Assembly: GCA_947632045.1 (NCBI GenBank)
Contig: CANRNQ010000008.1
Coordinates: forward strand, 1 to 64,000
Origin: an uncultured Clostridia bacterium
Lineage (GTDB): Bacteria; Bacillota; Clostridia; Oscillospirales; Acutalibacteraceae
Direction of reading: 5' to 3'
DNA: 64,000 nucleotides
The translations under genes were made by a program, and so were the position numbers. Shown piece after piece: positions 61,925-64,000 of the stretch (position 1 is its first letter; each line of letters starts with the position of its first letter). The notes under the pieces were generated by a model that worked only from the letters and a program-made list of their open reading frames with translations, was not told where the DNA came from and searched no databases.

Positions 61925-62725
61925 TTAAAGCAGCAGCCGCTCCGCGTTTTCGTGCATCATCATTTCCTTGAGCCTGTCGGACAGCGGAAGCTCCATTATG
62001 TCGCGAATAGCCTTGGCTTGGTCGTCCCACGGCGAATCGGTCCCAAAGAGTATATGGCTCGGGTCTGTTTCCTTATATATTCTTATCAGCTTATCCTTAT
62101 CCATCTGCGGCTGGCCGATGGAATAGCTCGTATCAATATATATTTCTTCATGACCGACAAGGTATTCAAGCACGTCGTCGTTATAGCGATAGCCGCCGGA
62201 ATGTGCGCAGATTATCCTCGCGCCCTTAAGCTCCGGCAGAACCCGCGCAAGCCGCCTTGGGGTACTTCTGTGCAGCTCGGGAAACGACACGTCCATACCG
62301 CTGTGTATTGTTATAATAAGCCCCATATCCGCCGCCGCGCGCATAAGGGCCACCGTTTCATCGTCGTCAATAAAAACTCGCTGAAAGTCGGGGTGAAGCT
62401 TTATGCCCTTCAATCCCGCCTTTTTTATCCGCTCAAGCTCCGAGATAAAATCCGTATCGTGCGGGTGCACCGAGCCGAATGATACAAGCCCCTGTATCTT
62501 ATTATTCTCAAAGGCGCAGTTATTTATCGTATGGCTGTTGCCCGGCTTTACGGCAATTGGCATAAGCACGCTCTCACTGACTCCCGCCCTTTTCATTGAC
62601 GACAGCAGAGCTTCATTCGTGCCGTCAAGCACCGCCTTGGCGCCGCTCGATTTTTCAAGCGAGCCTATTGCCCCGGGGGCTAACTTGTGCGGAAAGGTGT
62701 GCGTGTGGAAATCTATTATTTTCAT
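61925..62725 (-). CDS. Amidohydrolase-family (Amidohydro_2) TIM-barrel protein
   Basis: 266 residues with IDFHTHTF (HxH metal pair), a LHPDFQRVF segment, ICAHSGGYR and FGTDSPWDD with the catalytic Asp. Members hydrolyse or decarboxylate small aromatic or cyclic compounds; the substrate is unknown. It is alone on its strand here, so context adds nothing. Confidence 0.85.
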   Translation of the reverse strand: MKIIDFHTHTFPHKLAPGAIGSLEKSSGAKAVLDGTNEALLSSMKRAGVSESVLMPIAVKPGNSHTINNCAFENNKIQGLVSFGSVHPHDTDFISELERIKKAGLKGIKLHPDFQRVFIDDDETVALMRAAADMGLIITIHSGMDVSFPELHRSTPRRLARVLPELKGARIICAHSGGYRYNDDVLEYLVGHEEIYIDTSYSIGQPQMDKDKLIRIYKETDPSHILFGTDSPWDDQAKAIRDIMELPLSDRLKEMMMHENAERLLL

Positions 62726-62970
62726 AACATCAGCTCCAAGTATATCCTTATTGTAATATTATACCATACCGCCGCATTTACAGCAACAAGGCGCTTTGCC
62801 GTTTATTTAAAATTTCTGTGTGTCGGTTAATTTTGACTTCCAGCAAAACTTTCTTGCACACTTGACCGCAGAATAATATTATAATAACAAGAGCACCTTT
62901 GCACCCGCCCGACATTACAATTCACCCTCGACCCCCTCGGGTGCAGATTTTAGGTATCGGGAGGACAACA

Positions 62971-63549
62971 ATGATTATTGAGCAATTAAGCGGCGTCCGC
63001 CTTGTTATTACGCTGTCGCAGGACGATATGAAGGGCTTTGCCCTTGACTATACCAATATATTTTTTGAGGACGAAACATTTAAAAAGGTATTAAGGCGGC
63101 TTATAAAGCTCGCTCAGGAGCGTGTAAGTATTTCAATAAAAAATAAAACTCTGTTCGTCGAGGCCATTGAACGCTTAGGCGGGTGTATACTTGTGATAAC
63201 AGTTCTGCCGAAGCGCGGAAGCTCCGGACGCAGATATAGGCTAAAATACAGCAACTGCCCCGTTATGTTCAGCTTTGAAAATACCGATTCTCTGACGGAT
63301 TGTATGGCTCAATTATACAAAAACGGTTTTCGCCTGCTGCGCGGAGAGATTTTTTCAACCCAGGACGGCTATAAATTTATAGTACGGCCGTGCCAAAGCA
63401 GAATCAGCCGCGTGCTCGGAGTTTTGTCCGAATATTCCGTCGGCAAAACGGAGAACGAAATAAAAATAGCCGAGGTGCGCGAGCACGGCAGGCCGCTTGC
63501 GTCAGGGCTTCCCGTTATGAAAATCGGCAGCGTTTTCGCCGTTAAATGA
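62971..63549 (+). CDS. MecA-like adaptor protein
   Basis: 192 residues. The N-terminus (EQLSGVRLVITLSQDDM) and C-terminal part (MFSFENTDSLTDCMAQLYKNG, LGVLSEYSV) follow the MecA/NegR family that delivers substrates to the ClpC protease. The central linker is short and basic. GGGAGG precedes ATG 62971; the TTG start in the ORF track lies in the leader. Confidence 0.75.
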   Translation: MIIEQLSGVRLVITLSQDDMKGFALDYTNIFFEDETFKKVLRRLIKLAQERVSISIKNKTLFVEAIERLGGCILVITVLPKRGSSGRRYRLKYSNCPVMFSFENTDSLTDCMAQLYKNGFRLLRGEIFSTQDGYKFIVRPCQSRISRVLGVLSEYSVGKTENEIKIAEVREHGRPLASGLPVMKIGSVFAVK

Positions 63550-63735
63550 CGATTTGTTTTTTATAATAAAGCTCCGCTATTTTTCTTTCGGGCTTAGTCG
63601 CTTAAGTCGAGCGTCTGCGCAATATGTTTGCGGTCAGCGAAACTCAAAACAAAGGTTTTTGACAACGCGGTGAAAGAACAGGCTTCTTGTAAAAAAATTA
63701 GCGGCATATAGTTAAAAATACTTTTTTAATAAGTT

Positions 63736-63776
63736 GAGGCAGCTATCAGTCTGAAACTGAAAGCCGCCTCTTTTAT
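63736..63776. terminator. Terminator between convergent mecA-like and mrp-like genes
   Basis: GAGGC(A)GC..TCAGT pairs with ACTGA..GC(C)GCCTC, followed by TTTTATATC; the minus strand also ends in T-rich sequence. Confidence 0.7.
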
Positions 63777-63780
63777 ATCT

Positions 63781-64000
63781 TTATATCTTAGTTTTTTTCT
63801 CTATTATATCAACGGTTTCGTCGAGATACGCCGCGCTGAAAAGCTCAATGGTGCCCGTGTCGGCGCATTTTGAAACCTCGGCGTCTATCGGCATTTTGCC
63901 TATAAGGTCAACTCCGAACTCCTTCGCCACACTTTCTATGCGGCTCTCGCCGTAAATACTATGCTTTGCGCCGCAGTCGGGGCAAACGTAATAGCTCATA
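63781..64000 (-). CDS. C-terminal end of an Mrp/NBP35-type P-loop ATPase (5' part outside window)
   Basis: The visible 73 residues include MSYYVCPDCGAKHSIYG, the CxxC cluster-binding motif of the Mrp/ApbC family, followed by LIGKMPIDAEVSKCADTGTIE, which also matches. These proteins bind and transfer Fe-S clusters. The ATPase domain lies beyond the right edge; the ATG reported by the ORF track is internal. Confidence 0.85.
   Translation of the reverse strand, partial: MSYYVCPDCGAKHSIYGESRIESVAKEFGVDLIGKMPIDAEVSKCADTGTIELFSAAYLDETVDIIEKKTKI

Overview
The window reads as the chromosome of a low-GC-phylum, spore-lineage anaerobe, most like a Clostridia/Oscillospirales gut bacterium. The dnaG-rpoD, ylxM-ffh-rpsP-khpA and rimP-nusA-rnpM-ylxQ-infB clusters are Firmicute in order. 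A YpeB germination protein and a rubredoxin are present, and Shine-Dalgarno sites are strong. Species cannot be named from sequence alone. Two kinds of DNA meet near 19,969: an AT-rich accessory block (1-19,968) and a GC-richer core (about 19,969-64,000).

Accessory block. The left end holds a truncated ParA gene with a long multi-hairpin leader, a frameshifted small ORF, and a 3' fragment of a tRNA-Trp gene. The sequence just after that tRNA end is repeated three times (1766, 1987, 19,969). The simplest model is a tandem set of integrations at a tRNA-Trp gene lying left of the window. Between repeats 2 and 3 lies an approximately 18-kb metabolic island. Its main operon has nine genes on the minus strand (12,595 to 2151). 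It encodes an ABC importer of the NMT1/THI5 type followed by a reductive pyrimidine degradation pathway: PreA-type dihydropyrimidine dehydrogenase, dihydropyrimidinase, an N-carbamoyl amidohydrolase, a class-III aminotransferase and an iron alcohol dehydrogenase. This would take uracil to beta-alanine and on to 3-hydroxypropionate. A divergent LuxR-type regulator and a cytidylate-kinase-like gene sit at its head. A second module (19,297 to 14,471) carries a circularly permuted ATP-grasp protein, an alpha-E protein, a transglutaminase-like protein and two aspartoacylase-like proteins, a predicted but uncharacterised peptide-modification set. Both modules start from look-alike promoters followed at once by a terminator-like hairpin.

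Oddities in the island: the importer's binding protein appears circularly permuted. PreA has gained the N-terminal Fe-S segment normally found on PreT, while PreT itself is absent.

Core block. This holds an SDR, sirtuin, metallopeptidase, rpoD, dnaG and dgt; ypeB; rubredoxin; a glycolytic run (pgk, tpiA, pyrE, gpmI), rpe and fba; rlmB; translation and SRP genes; a GH13 glucosidase, an amidohydrolase, a MecA-like adaptor and the end of an Mrp-like ATPase. Unusual proteins are a 1468-residue acidic protein ending in a catalytically degenerate P-type ATPase, a YugP-like membrane protein lacking the zinc motif, and tandem M4 proteases. Each M4 protease carries an internal cell-wall-sorting-like segment followed by a second signal peptide. 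Seven intergenic copies of an approximately 137-bp nested palindrome, predicted to fold as a four-way junction, are scattered through the core and absent from the island.
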